Positions 33,626-41,032 of a stretch of 45,969 nt of DNA are shown here, one piece after another. Below the pieces are notes generated by a model. It had not been told where the DNA came from. It made no database searches and saw nothing but the letters and a program-made list of their open reading frames with translations. This DNA comes from Verrucomicrobiota bacterium (GTDB lineage: Bacteria > Verrucomicrobiota > Verrucomicrobiia > Chthoniobacterales > UBA10450). The stretch spans positions 1 to 45,969 of the forward strand of contig QHRF01000011.1 in NCBI GenBank assembly GCA_003220055.1. The letters run 5' to 3'. The translations under genes were made by a program, and so were the position numbers. Each line of letters opens with the position of its first letter. Position 1 is the first letter of the stretch.

Positions 33626-35131
33626 ATGGTTTCGGCCTTTCTCAACACGGTCAAGATACCGGAGTTACGGCGGCGAATTTTGTTCACGCTGGCGATCGTC
33701 GTTGTTGTGCGACTTGGCGCGGCGATCACCACGCCCGGAGTCAATCAGGCGGTGTTGCAGGAATGGTTTCGAAGCGCGTTAACGGAAAAATCCGGCGGGA
33801 ATCTCGCGGCTTTGTTGAATTTGTTCAGTGGCGGCGCATTGGAAAATTGCGCGATATTTTCACTTGGGATCATGCCCTACATCAGCGCATCGATCATGAT
33901 GCAGCTGCTTTCGGCGGTAATTCCGCAATTGGGGAGACTCGCTCGCGAAGATGGCGGCCGGCAAAAGATCATGCAAGACACCCGGTTCATGACCGTCGGC
34001 CTTTGCATTTTTCAGGGATATCTACTCGCAATCTCATTCCAGCATCCGGAAGCTTATCGCGTCGCGTTGCCGGGAATTTCGGAGACGATTGCGCGATTGG
34101 GCATTCCACTAGTCGACGATCCCGGATGGGTTTTTCGCGTCGTGACGGTGATTTCCCTAACCACCGGCACATTGATGTTGATGTGGCTGGGCGATCAAAT
34201 CACTGAGCGCGGCATCGGGAACGGCATTTCGTTGATTATCACCATTGGTATCGTCGCGCGATTACCGGCCGCGCTCGCCCAGGCGTGGAAAACGTTTGTC
34301 CCGAGCGGCGGCGCGGCGACGCAAGTCAATCCGATGGTGCTCGTACTGATGATTTTGTTTCTCTTTTGTGTTATCGCCGGAGTCATTGCGATTACGCAAG
34401 GTGTGCGCAAGATCACGGTCCAATACGCCAAACGTGTGGTCGGTCGCAAACAATACGGCGGCAACACGCAGTACATGCCGTTAAAAGTGAATTATCCCGG
34501 CGTGATGCCCATCATTTTTGCGTGGGCGCTCCTGCTATTCCCGAACCAGATCGTGAGCTGGGCCTTCCCAAACAGTCCGACCGCGCGGCAACTTTCAGAA
34601 ATGCTTTCGACCGGATGGCTGCATTACGTCGTCCTGGCTGCGATGATTTTCTTCTTCAGCTATTTTTGGGTCGCGACCCAGTTTCAACCATCGCAGATCG
34701 CAGACGATCTTAAGAAATATGGCGGTTATATTCCGGGCGTCCGACCCGGGAAGCCAACTGCGGATTTTCTCGATTACACCATGACGCGTCTCACTTTCGC
34801 GGGCGCGATCTTCCTCACTTTAATTGCGGTGCTGCCGAGTTTGCTCAGCCAGGGTTTGCATGTGCCGACTGTAACCGCGCAATTTTTCGGCGGCACAAGT
34901 TTGCTCATTATTGTTGGCGTGATGCTAGACACGATGCGTCAGGTTGAAACGCATTTGATTCAGCGGCATTACGACGGATTTCTGCGCAAAGGTCGGGTGC
35001 GCGGCGGATTCACCGGCCGCTCTGCTTATGTTCGCGGTGAAGCCGCAGCGCAACGCACACTGATGTGGCTGTATGTTGGCATCGCCATTATTGTGATAGG
35101 CGGAGTGGCGGCGTTTTTGGCGTCGAAGTGA
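33626..35131 (+). CDS. secY: Protein translocase subunit SecY
   Basis: The channel-forming inner-membrane protein of the Sec translocon, 501 residues with ten expected transmembrane helices. It has VKIPELRRRILFTLAIVVVVRLGAAI at the N-terminus and LFSGGALENCAIFSLGIMPYISASIMMQLL. The cytosolic loop ITQGVRKITVQYAKRVVGRKQYGGNTQYMPLKVNYPGVMPIIFA is present, as is the C-terminal GTSLLIIVGVMLDTMRQVETHLIQRHYDGFLRKGR. Slightly longer than E. coli SecY (443) through extended loops. Coupled to adk by a GTGA overlap. Works with SecDF/YajC at 16-19 kb. Confidence 0.98.
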   Translation: MVSAFLNTVKIPELRRRILFTLAIVVVVRLGAAITTPGVNQAVLQEWFRSALTEKSGGNLAALLNLFSGGALENCAIFSLGIMPYISASIMMQLLSAVIPQLGRLAREDGGRQKIMQDTRFMTVGLCIFQGYLLAISFQHPEAYRVALPGISETIARLGIPLVDDPGWVFRVVTVISLTTGTLMLMWLGDQITERGIGNGISLIITIGIVARLPAALAQAWKTFVPSGGAATQVNPMVLVLMILFLFCVIAGVIAITQGVRKITVQYAKRVVGRKQYGGNTQYMPLKVNYPGVMPIIFAWALLLFPNQIVSWAFPNSPTARQLSEMLSTGWLHYVVLAAMIFFFSYFWVATQFQPSQIADDLKKYGGYIPGVRPGKPTADFLDYTMTRLTFAGAIFLTLIAVLPSLLSQGLHVPTVTAQFFGGTSLLIIVGVMLDTMRQVETHLIQRHYDGFLRKGRVRGGFTGRSAYVRGEAAAQRTLMWLYVGIAIIVIGGVAAFLASK

Positions 35132-35787
35132 AACGGCGACTCGTTTTACTCGGCGCTCCCGGTTCCGGCAAAGGAACACAGGCGGAAATGATCACCCGCC
35201 AATTTGGAATTCCGGTCACGTCGCCCGGCGCGATTTTGCGCCGCGAGAAAGATTTAGAGACGCCGCTTGGATTGGAGACGGCTGAAATCCTGCAGCGGGG
35301 CGATTTAGTGCCGGACAAAATCATTGTGAAGTTGATCGAAGATTGGCTGCGCTTGCATGGTGGATACGGTTTCGTGTTCGATGGATTTCCGCGCACACTG
35401 CCGCAGGCGGAAAGTTTGGCATCTATTTTGAGCGGCCTCCACACGTCCCTCGCCGCGGCGATCTGGCTGGAGGTTTCGGAAGAAACGGTCCGCGCTAGAA
35501 TTTCGGGGCGGCTACAATGCCGGACCTGCGGTTTCACGACCAGTATGGACAGCGCAAAATTTGCTGACCGTCCGATTTGTCCTTATTGCGAAGGGCGGCT
35601 CGAGCGCCGAAGCGATGATGACATGAGCGTATTGCAGACGCGGTTGCGCGAATACAACACCAAGACACAGCCGCTCGCGGATTTTTACGGGAAGATGTCG
35701 ATCTTGCGCCGAATCGATGGAAATCGCGATCGTGAAACGGTGTTCGGCGATATTTCGCGAGTAATCGAAAATAAAGTGCCGGCATGA
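35128..35787 (+). CDS. adk: Adenylate kinase (zinc-type lid)
   Basis: Interconverts ATP+AMP and 2 ADP. It is 219 residues from GTG 35128 (VKRRLVLLGAPGSGKGTQAEMI), overlapping the secY stop. The P-loop is GAPGSGKGT (9-17); the AMP-binding GDLVPDKIIVKLIEDWL and FVFDGFPRTLPQAE are typical. The LID carries four cysteines, Cys131, Cys134, Cys151 and Cys154 (CRTC...CPYC), as in zinc-binding adenylate kinases. The open frame reaches further upstream inside secY but only the GTG gives the normal N-terminus. The stop overlaps the map start (ATGA). Confidence 0.97.
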   Translation: MKRRLVLLGAPGSGKGTQAEMITRQFGIPVTSPGAILRREKDLETPLGLETAEILQRGDLVPDKIIVKLIEDWLRLHGGYGFVFDGFPRTLPQAESLASILSGLHTSLAAAIWLEVSEETVRARISGRLQCRTCGFTTSMDSAKFADRPICPYCEGRLERRSDDDMSVLQTRLREYNTKTQPLADFYGKMSILRRIDGNRDRETVFGDISRVIENKVPA

Positions 35788-36560
35788 TCCCAATCAAAAG
35801 CGCAAAAGAAATAGAAAAGATGCGGCAATCATGCCGCACGGCGAGCGACATTCTGGATCGCGTGAGCGAACTGATTCGTCCTGGAATTACAACGAAGGAA
35901 GTGGACGAAGCCGCCGCGGATTTCATGAACGAAGCGAAGGTGAAGAGCGCGTTCCTCGGTTATCGACTGGGTCATCGTGTTTTCCCGGGTAACATTTGCA
36001 TCTCGCTGAATGATGAAGTTGTGCACGGCATCGGTAGTCAACGCCGGATTCAGTACGGCGATATCGTCAAACTTGATATCGGTGTGATTCAAGAGGGTTG
36101 GGTGGGGGACACGGCCACAACGGTTCCGGTTGGAATTGTCGACGAACGGACCGATCAGCTTTTGCGCGTTACCGAAAAAGCGCTCGATTGCGCGATTAAC
36201 ATCGCCGGGGAAGGCGTTCGGCTGGGTGATATCTGCGCAGAGATTGAAGATGAAGCTGCGCGCAACGGGTTCTCGGTTGTGCGCGAGTTTGTCGGACACG
36301 GCGTGGGCCGCAAATTGCACGAAGAGCCGCAAATTCCCAATTACGGCCGGCGCGGCAGCGGACCCAAACTGAAATCCGGCATGACGCTGGCGATCGAACC
36401 GATGATTAACATCGGCAGCGCAGAGGTTCGCCTCCTCGATGATGGGTGGACGGTGCGCACGGCTGACGGCACTCGATCGGCGCACTTTGAACATACGGTC
36501 CTGATTACCAAAGATGGGCCGGAAATTTTGACATGGCACGGAAAGACGCAATTGAAGTAG
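35784..36560 (+). CDS. map: Methionine aminopeptidase, type I
   Basis: Removes N-terminal methionine from new proteins. It is 258 residues, the short type I form without N-terminal zinc finger. Metal ligands are Asp98 (KLDIG), Asp109 (GDTA), His172 ([12 protein letters not shown]), Glu205 (AIEPM) and Glu236 (FEHT); His81 (VVHGI) is the substrate-binding histidine. Start ATG 35784 overlaps adk, and the last 28 bases overlap infA in another frame. The secY-adk-map-infA order is common in bacteria. Confidence 0.97.
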   Translation: MIPIKSAKEIEKMRQSCRTASDILDRVSELIRPGITTKEVDEAAADFMNEAKVKSAFLGYRLGHRVFPGNICISLNDEVVHGIGSQRRIQYGDIVKLDIGVIQEGWVGDTATTVPVGIVDERTDQLLRVTEKALDCAINIAGEGVRLGDICAEIEDEAARNGFSVVREFVGHGVGRKLHEEPQIPNYGRRGSGPKLKSGMTLAIEPMINIGSAEVRLLDDGWTVRTADGTRSAHFEHTVLITKDGPEILTWHGKTQLK

Positions 36561-36751
36561 AAGGCACTGTCGTCGAGCTGCTTCCGAATACCATGTTTCG
36601 GGTCCAGTTGCCAAATGGCCATGAGGTTTTGGCCCATATTTCCGGAAAAATGCGGCTCCATTTCATTCGTATCTTGCCCGGCGACAAAGTTATGCTAGAG
36701 GTATCTCCCTACGATTTGTCGAAGGGGCGGATCACCTTCCGCCAGAAGTGA
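36533..36751 (+). CDS. infA: Translation initiation factor IF-1
   Basis: A 72-residue OB-fold protein that binds the 30S A-site during initiation: [69 protein letters not shown]. Every family block is present. It starts inside the end of map (28-bp overlap), so translation is coupled. A hairpin with a T tract follows immediately, between infA and rpmJ. Confidence 0.98.
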   Translation: MARKDAIEVEGTVVELLPNTMFRVQLPNGHEVLAHISGKMRLHFIRILPGDKVMLEVSPYDLSKGRITFRQK

Positions 36752-36752
36752 C

Positions 36753-36778
36753 AACGCGGAAATGGCTCCGCGTTTTTT
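36753..36778 (+). terminator. Hairpin with T tract between infA and rpmJ
   Basis: AACGCGGA 36753-36760 pairs with TCCGCGTT 36767-36774 around a 6-nt loop and runs into T6 (36773-36778). This is the form of an intrinsic terminator, yet it is inside the ribosomal cluster, so it could set a lower level of rpmJ-rpsM-rpsK-rpsD transcription or be partly read through. Confidence 0.65.
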
Positions 36779-36790
36779 GTTTCGACCAAC

Positions 36791-36904
36791 ATGAAAGTGC
36801 GACCGTCAGTTAAAAGACTTTGTGAAAGCTGCAAGATTGTGAAGCGCAAGAATGTGGTGCGCGTGATTTGCAAAAATCCGCGCCACAAACAGCGCCAGGG
36901 CTGA
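36791..36904 (+). CDS. rpmJ: 50S ribosomal protein L36 (bL36), zinc-binding form
   Basis: A 37-residue protein: [20 protein letters not shown], then [17 protein letters not shown]. The zinc ribbon ligands Cys11, Cys14, Cys27 and His32 are all there, so this is the C+ form. It is the smallest gene of the cluster, placed between infA and rpsM as in many bacteria. Preceded by the hairpin at 36753-36778; no SD. Confidence 0.97.
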   Translation: MKVRPSVKRLCESCKIVKRKNVVRVICKNPRHKQRQG

Positions 36905-36920
36905 TTTTTAACGATTACCA

Positions 36921-37316
36921 ATGCCACGATTACTCGGAGTTGAAATCCCAGCGGACAAGCGCATCGAAGCGTCACTGACCTATATTTATGGGATCGGATT
37001 CAGCACCGCGCGCAAGATTTTGGAGCAAACCAACATCGATCCCAATCTGCGTGCCAATAAACTGACTCCTCAGCAAATCAACGAGATCATTCACGCGATC
37101 ACCAACAACAAAATCAAAATCGAAGGCGACCTGCGGCGCGACATTCAGGGAAATTTGAAACGGTTGCAGGCGATCAATTGTTATCGCGGGCAACGACACC
37201 GTCGCGGTCTACCCGTGCGTGGACAGCGAACATCGACAAATGCGCGGACGCGCAAGGGGCCGCGCAAAACGGTCGGCGTGATCCGTAACCCTGAAGCAAA
37301 AGCAGGCAAGGTTTAA
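36921..37316 (+). CDS. rpsM: 30S ribosomal protein S13 (uS13)
   Basis: A 131-residue 30S head protein: [26 protein letters not shown], then [66 protein letters not shown]. Typical in length and in its basic C-terminal tail, which contacts the P-site tRNA. Six bases separate it from rpsK. Confidence 0.98.
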   Translation: MPRLLGVEIPADKRIEASLTYIYGIGFSTARKILEQTNIDPNLRANKLTPQQINEIIHAITNNKIKIEGDLRRDIQGNLKRLQAINCYRGQRHRRGLPVRGQRTSTNARTRKGPRKTVGVIRNPEAKAGKV

Positions 37317-37321
37317 TCAAG

Positions 37322-37951
37322 ATGGCTGAACACAAAAAACCAGCGAGGCCCAAAGCGGAGGAGGCAACGAAGAAGCCACAAGCGGAAGAGCAGTCTCCGA
37401 CAGCCGACGTGAAAGAAGAGGCAGCGCAACCAACGCCCACTCCTAAAACGGCGGCGCCGGTCGCGGCTGCGGCAAAACCGGCGAAAAGGCCGGCGAAGCC
37501 AAGTAAATCAGAAACAGCGCCGGCTGAAGCCCCGCGCGAGAATCTTTCGCTAGATGCCGACGACGTCGAGAAGCCGAAGATAGTTAAGGCAAAAGGGGCC
37601 AAGAACATTCATTCCGGCATCGCGCATGTTTACGCGACCTTTAACAACACCATCGTCACGATTACGGATTTGAACGGAAATGTGATCGGCTGGTCGAGCG
37701 CCGGGAAAGTTGGTTTTAAAGGTTCGCGCAAGAGCACGGCGTATGCGGCGCAATTGGTCGCACAAGATGCATCGCGACAGGCGATGGGCCACGGGCTCAA
37801 AGAGGTCCAGGTCCTTGTTAAAGGTCCCGGTGCCGGACGCGAGTCGGCAGTGCGTGCGTTGCAGGCGATCGGCCTCGATCTCACCTTGATCCGTGATGTC
37901 ACGCCGGTTCCGCATAACGGTTGCCGGCCGCCGAAACAACGCCGCGTCTGA
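37322..37951 (+). CDS. rpsK: 30S ribosomal protein S11 (uS11) with long N-terminal extension
   Basis: A 209-residue protein; E. coli S11 has 129. The conserved platform protein starts near residue 90: [46 protein letters not shown], then [25 protein letters not shown] and C-terminal [18 protein letters not shown]. The first roughly 80 residues are Lys/Ala/Pro/Glu low complexity ([15 protein letters not shown]...), likely disordered on the ribosome surface. Base composition matches the neighbours, so it is not an annotation artefact of the frame. T5 separates the stop from rpsD. Confidence 0.97.
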   Translation: MAEHKKPARPKAEEATKKPQAEEQSPTADVKEEAAQPTPTPKTAAPVAAAAKPAKRPAKPSKSETAPAEAPRENLSLDADDVEKPKIVKAKGAKNIHSGIAHVYATFNNTIVTITDLNGNVIGWSSAGKVGFKGSRKSTAYAAQLVAQDASRQAMGHGLKEVQVLVKGPGAGRESAVRALQAIGLDLTLIRDVTPVPHNGCRPPKQRRV

Positions 37952-37956
37952 TTTTT

Positions 37957-38568
37957 ATGGGTAGATACACCGGACCGAAAACAAAGATCAGCCGCCGTTA
38001 CGGCGTGCAGATTTTTGGACCGTCGAAGTCGCTCGAACGAAAGAATTATCCACCCGGGATGCATGGGCCCAAAGGCTCGCGGCGCAAACAATCCGATTAC
38101 GCGATCGCGCTCGGCGAGAAGCAAAAGCTGCGTTATCAATATGGCCTGCTCGAACGACAGTTCCGCCGGATTTTCCAAAACGCGCTCCGCAAGCGCGGTG
38201 TCACCGGTGAAACGCTGCTGCAACTGCTCGAGACGCGTCTCGATAATGTGATTTATCGTCTAGGTCTGGCCAACACTCGCAACGCGGCGCGCCAGCTCGT
38301 TTCGCATGGGCACGTCCAGGTCAACGGTCGCAACGTCAACGTCGCTTCCTTCAATGTGAAAGCCGGCGACGAGATCGCGATCAAAGACAAACCGAAATCG
38401 CGGCAGCTCGCTCTCCGCAATCTCGAGCTCACTCAAATTGTACCGGTGCCGGATTGGCTGACGGTTGATCGCGACGCTCTCAGAGGAAAAGTCGCGCATA
38501 TCCCGTCGCGTGAAGAAATGCAGCCGATCGTCAACGAACAGTTGATCGTCGAGTTGTATTCGCGCTAA
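37957..38568 (+). CDS. rpsD: 30S ribosomal protein S4 (uS4)
   Basis: A 203-residue primary 16S rRNA-binding protein: MGRYTGPKTKISRRYGVQIFG, YPPGMHGPKGSRRKQSDYAIALGEKQKLRYQYGLLERQFRR, RLDNVIYRLGLANTRNAARQLVSHGHVQVNGRNVN, and a C-terminal IVELYSR. There are no N-terminal zinc cysteines (C- form). It is the last gene of the supercluster; rpoA and rplQ, which usually follow, are not here. The stop codon is part of the terminator stem. Confidence 0.98.
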   Translation: MGRYTGPKTKISRRYGVQIFGPSKSLERKNYPPGMHGPKGSRRKQSDYAIALGEKQKLRYQYGLLERQFRRIFQNALRKRGVTGETLLQLLETRLDNVIYRLGLANTRNAARQLVSHGHVQVNGRNVNVASFNVKAGDEIAIKDKPKSRQLALRNLELTQIVPVPDWLTVDRDALRGKVAHIPSREEMQPIVNEQLIVELYSR

Positions 38569-38594
38569 CCGCGCTCTTTAGACGCGGTTGTTTT
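38567..38594 (+). terminator. Terminator of the ribosomal supercluster
   Basis: AACCGCG 38567-38573 pairs with CGCGGTT 38583-38589 (loop of 9 nt), followed by GTTTT. The left arm includes the last two bases of the rpsD TAA, and the loop holds the stop of the opposite gene at 38578. Confidence 0.75.
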
Positions 38595-38814
38595 GCAAGA
38601 ATTCCAAGGCTTTGTCGTAGCTTTTGCGCTGGAGAAAGTGGGCGAGCTGCGGGTCGATTGGTTTCGGTAACGCGGCTTCGAGCTTCTCGATCTTCTCTGA
38701 AACGGCTCGCAACCGGGCGGCGTGTGCTTCCGGATCGCGCCGACTGTTTTGGTCGCTGATAATGGCAAGCCGCTCTCGTAAGGCGGCGGCAAGATCGGCA
38801 ATCACATTTTCCAT
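38578..38814 (-). CDS. Conserved small helical protein, unknown function
   Basis: A 78-residue protein from ATG 38812-38814 (MENVIADLAAALRERLAIISDQNSRRDPEAHAARL). It is mostly helical: two amphipathic helices (LRERLAIISDQ; RLRAVSEKIEKLEAALP), then PQLAHFLQRKSYDKALEFLQNN. No catalytic motif, signal peptide or membrane segment. An in-frame start 24 bases upstream would reach into intergenic repeat sequence. It converges with rpsD, 9 bp apart. I do not recognise a named family, but composition and helical periodicity argue for a real gene. Confidence 0.65.
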   Translation of the reverse strand: MENVIADLAAALRERLAIISDQNSRRDPEAHAARLRAVSEKIEKLEAALPKPIDPQLAHFLQRKSYDKALEFLQNNRV

Positions 38815-38841
38815 CTGGTTAAATAAACACGAATACATGGT

Positions 38842-38901
38842 TGTAGGGCAAGCGCTCCGCTTGCCATCTTAGAAGTCGGCCGGCGATGCGCCTGCCCTAC
38901 A
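38842..38901. repeat. TGTAG...CTACA two-hairpin repeat, best-formed copy
   Basis: A 60-bp element: ends TGTAG 38842-38846 and CTACA 38897-38901; hairpin 1 GGCAAGCG 38847-38854 with CGCTTGCC 38858-38865; hairpin 2 GGCG 38882-38885 with CGCC 38889-38892. It lies in the divergent gap between the 78-aa gene and the receiver gene. On both sides are short ATTCGTG-type stretches (CACGAATACATGG to the left, CCATTCGTGG to the right), which look like a second, unrelated repeat. Confidence 0.75.
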
Positions 38902-38936
38902 ATTCATTCGTGCTTAGTCGCGTCCATTCGTGGTAA

Positions 38937-39365
38937 ATGAACGCCGTGGCCGCCGAGCCGAAACGCATTTTGATGGTAGACGATGATGTCGCACTTCTGC
39001 GCGTGGTGCGTGAAGCGTTGATGGCGTCTCTCCAGTGTGAGGTCGATACCTCGCCCAAGCCGGAGTACGCGTTCGAACTGGCGCTCAAGAAGAAATACGA
39101 CCTGTTCATCTTCGATTTTCAAATGCCGATGATCGACGGCTCGATGTTATTTTTTTTGATCGCCAAGGTTTATCAAAATATCCAGCCGATTAGGGAGCTG
39201 CCGCAGCTTATCCTTGTTTCCGGCAAGGCTGAGGAAAAGCGGGCACAAGAGCTCCTCAAGGAGCCTGGCGTAGCCGGTTTAGTGGCCAAGCCTTTTGCAA
39301 TCAATCGCCTGCTCGAAAAAATCAAAGCAGCTGTTCCCGCAATCCAGTCGGCCACATCATCCTAG
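38937..39365 (+). CDS. Stand-alone response regulator receiver protein
   Basis: A 142-residue single-domain receiver. The acidic pocket is VDDD (14-17 region), the phospho-acceptor is Asp60 (FIFDFQMPMIDG), the switch Ser95 lies in LILVSGKA and the conserved Lys118 in LVAKPF. After about residue 125 there is only a short helical tail, with no DNA-binding or enzymatic output domain. It would act by protein-protein contact, as CheY-like proteins do. No sensor kinase is nearby. Its stop TAG (39363-39365) is at the left boundary of a hairpin repeat, so the C-terminus may have been set by the repeat. Start ATG 38937; no SD. Confidence 0.92.
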   Translation: MNAVAAEPKRILMVDDDVALLRVVREALMASLQCEVDTSPKPEYAFELALKKKYDLFIFDFQMPMIDGSMLFFLIAKVYQNIQPIRELPQLILVSGKAEEKRAQELLKEPGVAGLVAKPFAINRLLEKIKAAVPAIQSATSS

Positions 39366-39405
39366 CCGGCGGACGTTTCGTCCCCCGGCGGCGGAGGCGG
39401 CTACA
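39361..39405. repeat. Partial palindromic repeat ending in CTACA
   Basis: GGACG 39371-39375 pairs with CGTCC 39379-39383, followed by a GGCGG-rich half ending CTACA (39401-39405). The left end CCTAG (39361-39365) is one or two changes from TGTAG and contains the receiver gene's stop codon. It fills the gap between two convergent genes. Confidence 0.5.
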
Positions 39406-39408
39406 ACG

Positions 39409-39729
39409 CTAGTGGCGTGTTTCGGATAGAAGCTGTCGCTTGGCTTCCAGCCAATCGGAATTTGCGTCGCCCGGAAGGTCGAATCGGCGGCGTCGCTCGG
39501 ATATGAAATAAGCGCGGGTCTGGATCTGTTCATCCGTTGGCTCGGGGCCGAGCTGAACTGCTGTTGGCTGGTCTGTCTTCTCAGGAGCCAGCTTTTTTCG
39601 CGGCGGAGATTTTTTCCTTGGAGAGGTCGATCTTCCGCCGGCCTTGATTTTGTCCACTTTGCCGTCGCCGGCCATCGAGACCGCGTCAGGCACCAATTGT
39701 TTTGCAATTCCATTTTTCCTCTTCGCCAC
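39409..39729 (-). CDS. DUF2934-type protein
   Basis: A 106-residue protein from GTG 39727-39729 (VAKRKNGIAKQLVPDAVSMAG), preceded by a GGAAGG SD-like sequence. The middle is Lys/Pro/Ser-rich and probably disordered. The C-terminal 40 residues, EPTDEQIQTRAYFISERRRRFDLPGDANSDWLEAKRQLL, match the DUF2934 motif (E-x-I-x-x-x-A-Y-x-x-x-x-x-R...G...DW..A). These are small soluble proteins of unknown function, common in soil bacteria. The frame is open to 39843, but that upstream part overlaps the next gene's start region. Its neighbour across the repeat is the receiver gene. Confidence 0.75.
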   Translation of the reverse strand: MAKRKNGIAKQLVPDAVSMAGDGKVDKIKAGGRSTSPRKKSPPRKKLAPEKTDQPTAVQLGPEPTDEQIQTRAYFISERRRRFDLPGDANSDWLEAKRQLLSETRH

Positions 39730-39834
39730 AACTAAAATTCCTTCCCAAAATAACGCTTTAGCGAGGGGCGTTTGCTTGACAAGCAGTTTCTGAACTTTGC
39801 TTGGCGAAAAGATAAACTTCCAATAACGTGCCCC

Positions 39835-40251
39835 ATGCGGCATTTCGTTTTTCGCTGGTTCGTCACGGCGTTTGCCGTGTTTGTGGCGGCGCCAATCGTG
39901 GGAATTGATTACACCGGGATCGGCTGTTTGCTCGGCGCATCGCTGCTCTTGGGAATCATCAACGCTTTTGTTCGACCGATTCTACTGTTCCTGAGTATTC
40001 CGTTGATTCTGGTAACGCTCGGCTTCTTCATTTTGATCATCAACGCGCTGATGTTGAAGTTCGTGAGCGAAATTGTGCCGTGTTTTAAAGTGCATGGGTT
40101 TTGGAGCGCGATTTTTGGCGCGATCATCATCTCGATTGTGAGCTGGCTTCTGAGCGCATTCTTTCGCGGCAGTGACGGACGGGTCCACGTGCTGACGCAT
40201 CACAGCCAAATCAAACAGGTTCGCGGTCGGGTGATCGACCCCGGCGAATAA
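39835..40251 (+). CDS. Phage-holin-4-2/YvlD-like membrane protein
   Basis: A 138-residue protein with four hydrophobic segments (about 6-20, 26-55, 55-75, 90-113), of the widespread family named after holins but found chromosomally and of unknown function. Family signs are ASLLLGIINAFVRPILLFLSIPLILVTLGFFILIINALMLKFVSEIVP and GFWSAIFGAIIISIVSWLLS. The C-terminal tail is polar. Start ATG 39835 (MRHFVFRWFV); no SD. It is 8 bp upstream of trpF and may be cotranscribed with it. There is no lysis cassette, so a holin function is not supported. Confidence 0.85.
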   Translation: MRHFVFRWFVTAFAVFVAAPIVGIDYTGIGCLLGASLLLGIINAFVRPILLFLSIPLILVTLGFFILIINALMLKFVSEIVPCFKVHGFWSAIFGAIIISIVSWLLSAFFRGSDGRVHVLTHHSQIKQVRGRVIDPGE

Positions 40252-40259
40252 TCGCGAGC

Positions 40260-40925
40260 ATGTTTGGCGGTAAGTTACGCTCAAGCGGCCGCGTTCGCGT
40301 CAAAATCTGTGGGATCACGAATGAGCCAGACGCGCTCGCCGCGATCGAGGCCGGCGCGAATGCGCTCGGATTCAATCTCGTTCGCGAAAGCAAGCGTTAC
40401 ATCGATATTCAGGCGGACGCCGGCTGGATCGACAAATTGCCGAAGGAAATCTGCAAGGTGGCGGTGACGGTGAACCCGAGTTGGGACGAGGCGTTTCAAA
40501 TTAGTCATCTGCCTTTTATCGATGCTTTGCAATTGCACGGCAACGAATCGGCGGAGTTTTGCGGGCGTTTGGCCGAAGCCGGAATCCAATTTGCCAAAGC
40601 CCTGCCAGTGGAAGATTCGAAATCGCTCCTCAACGTGCCCGAATTTTCGACGGACACGGTCATTTTGGATTCCGCTTCGGGCCGCGAGTTCGGCGGGACC
40701 GGCAAAGTGTTTCCGTGGAAATTAGCGCGCCAATTCGTCGAGACGCACCCGAATCTGAATGTAATCCTTGCCGGTGGATTGACGCCTGAAAATATCGCCG
40801 AAGCCGTTCGTCGCGTCTGTCCCCATGGGGTCGACGTTACCACTGGCGTCGAAGCCTCTCCCGGCCGCAAAGATCACCGGCTGATTGAGGCCTTTATTCG
40901 GGCCGCTCGTCGCGTCGAGGGCTAA
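40260..40925 (+). CDS. trpF: Phosphoribosylanthranilate isomerase
   Basis: Isomerises phosphoribosylanthranilate in tryptophan synthesis; a 221-residue TIM barrel. The catalytic Cys lies in RVKICGITNEPDA (about residue 17) and the catalytic Asp in VILDSASG. The phosphate-binding loops VILAGGLTPENIAEA and DVTTGVEASPGRKDHRLIEAFI are typical. Start ATG 40260 (MFGGKLRSSGRVRVKICG), with a short N-terminal extension. It stands alone here: no other trp genes are in the window, and the next gene, the secretin, is 107 bp away. Confidence 0.96.
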   Translation: MFGGKLRSSGRVRVKICGITNEPDALAAIEAGANALGFNLVRESKRYIDIQADAGWIDKLPKEICKVAVTVNPSWDEAFQISHLPFIDALQLHGNESAEFCGRLAEAGIQFAKALPVEDSKSLLNVPEFSTDTVILDSASGREFGGTGKVFPWKLARQFVETHPNLNVILAGGLTPENIAEAVRRVCPHGVDVTTGVEASPGRKDHRLIEAFIRAARRVEG

Positions 40926-41032
40926 ACACTTCCGGGTAGCGGCTAGTTTGGCCGATCCACTGGGGAAACTTCCCCTAGGCTGGTCTGCTTCCTGCTTTTA
41001 TCGCGGCAGCACTTATCTCACTCCTTCTAATT

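Noticed and set aside
39835-40251. Prophage holin / lysis gene
   Set aside because: The family name is historical; no endolysin, structural or integrase genes are nearby and the gene lies next to trpF.
40962-40975. GGGGAA/TTCCCC hairpin after trpF as terminator
   Set aside because: The stem is short and no T tract follows on the plus strand, so termination cannot be supported.
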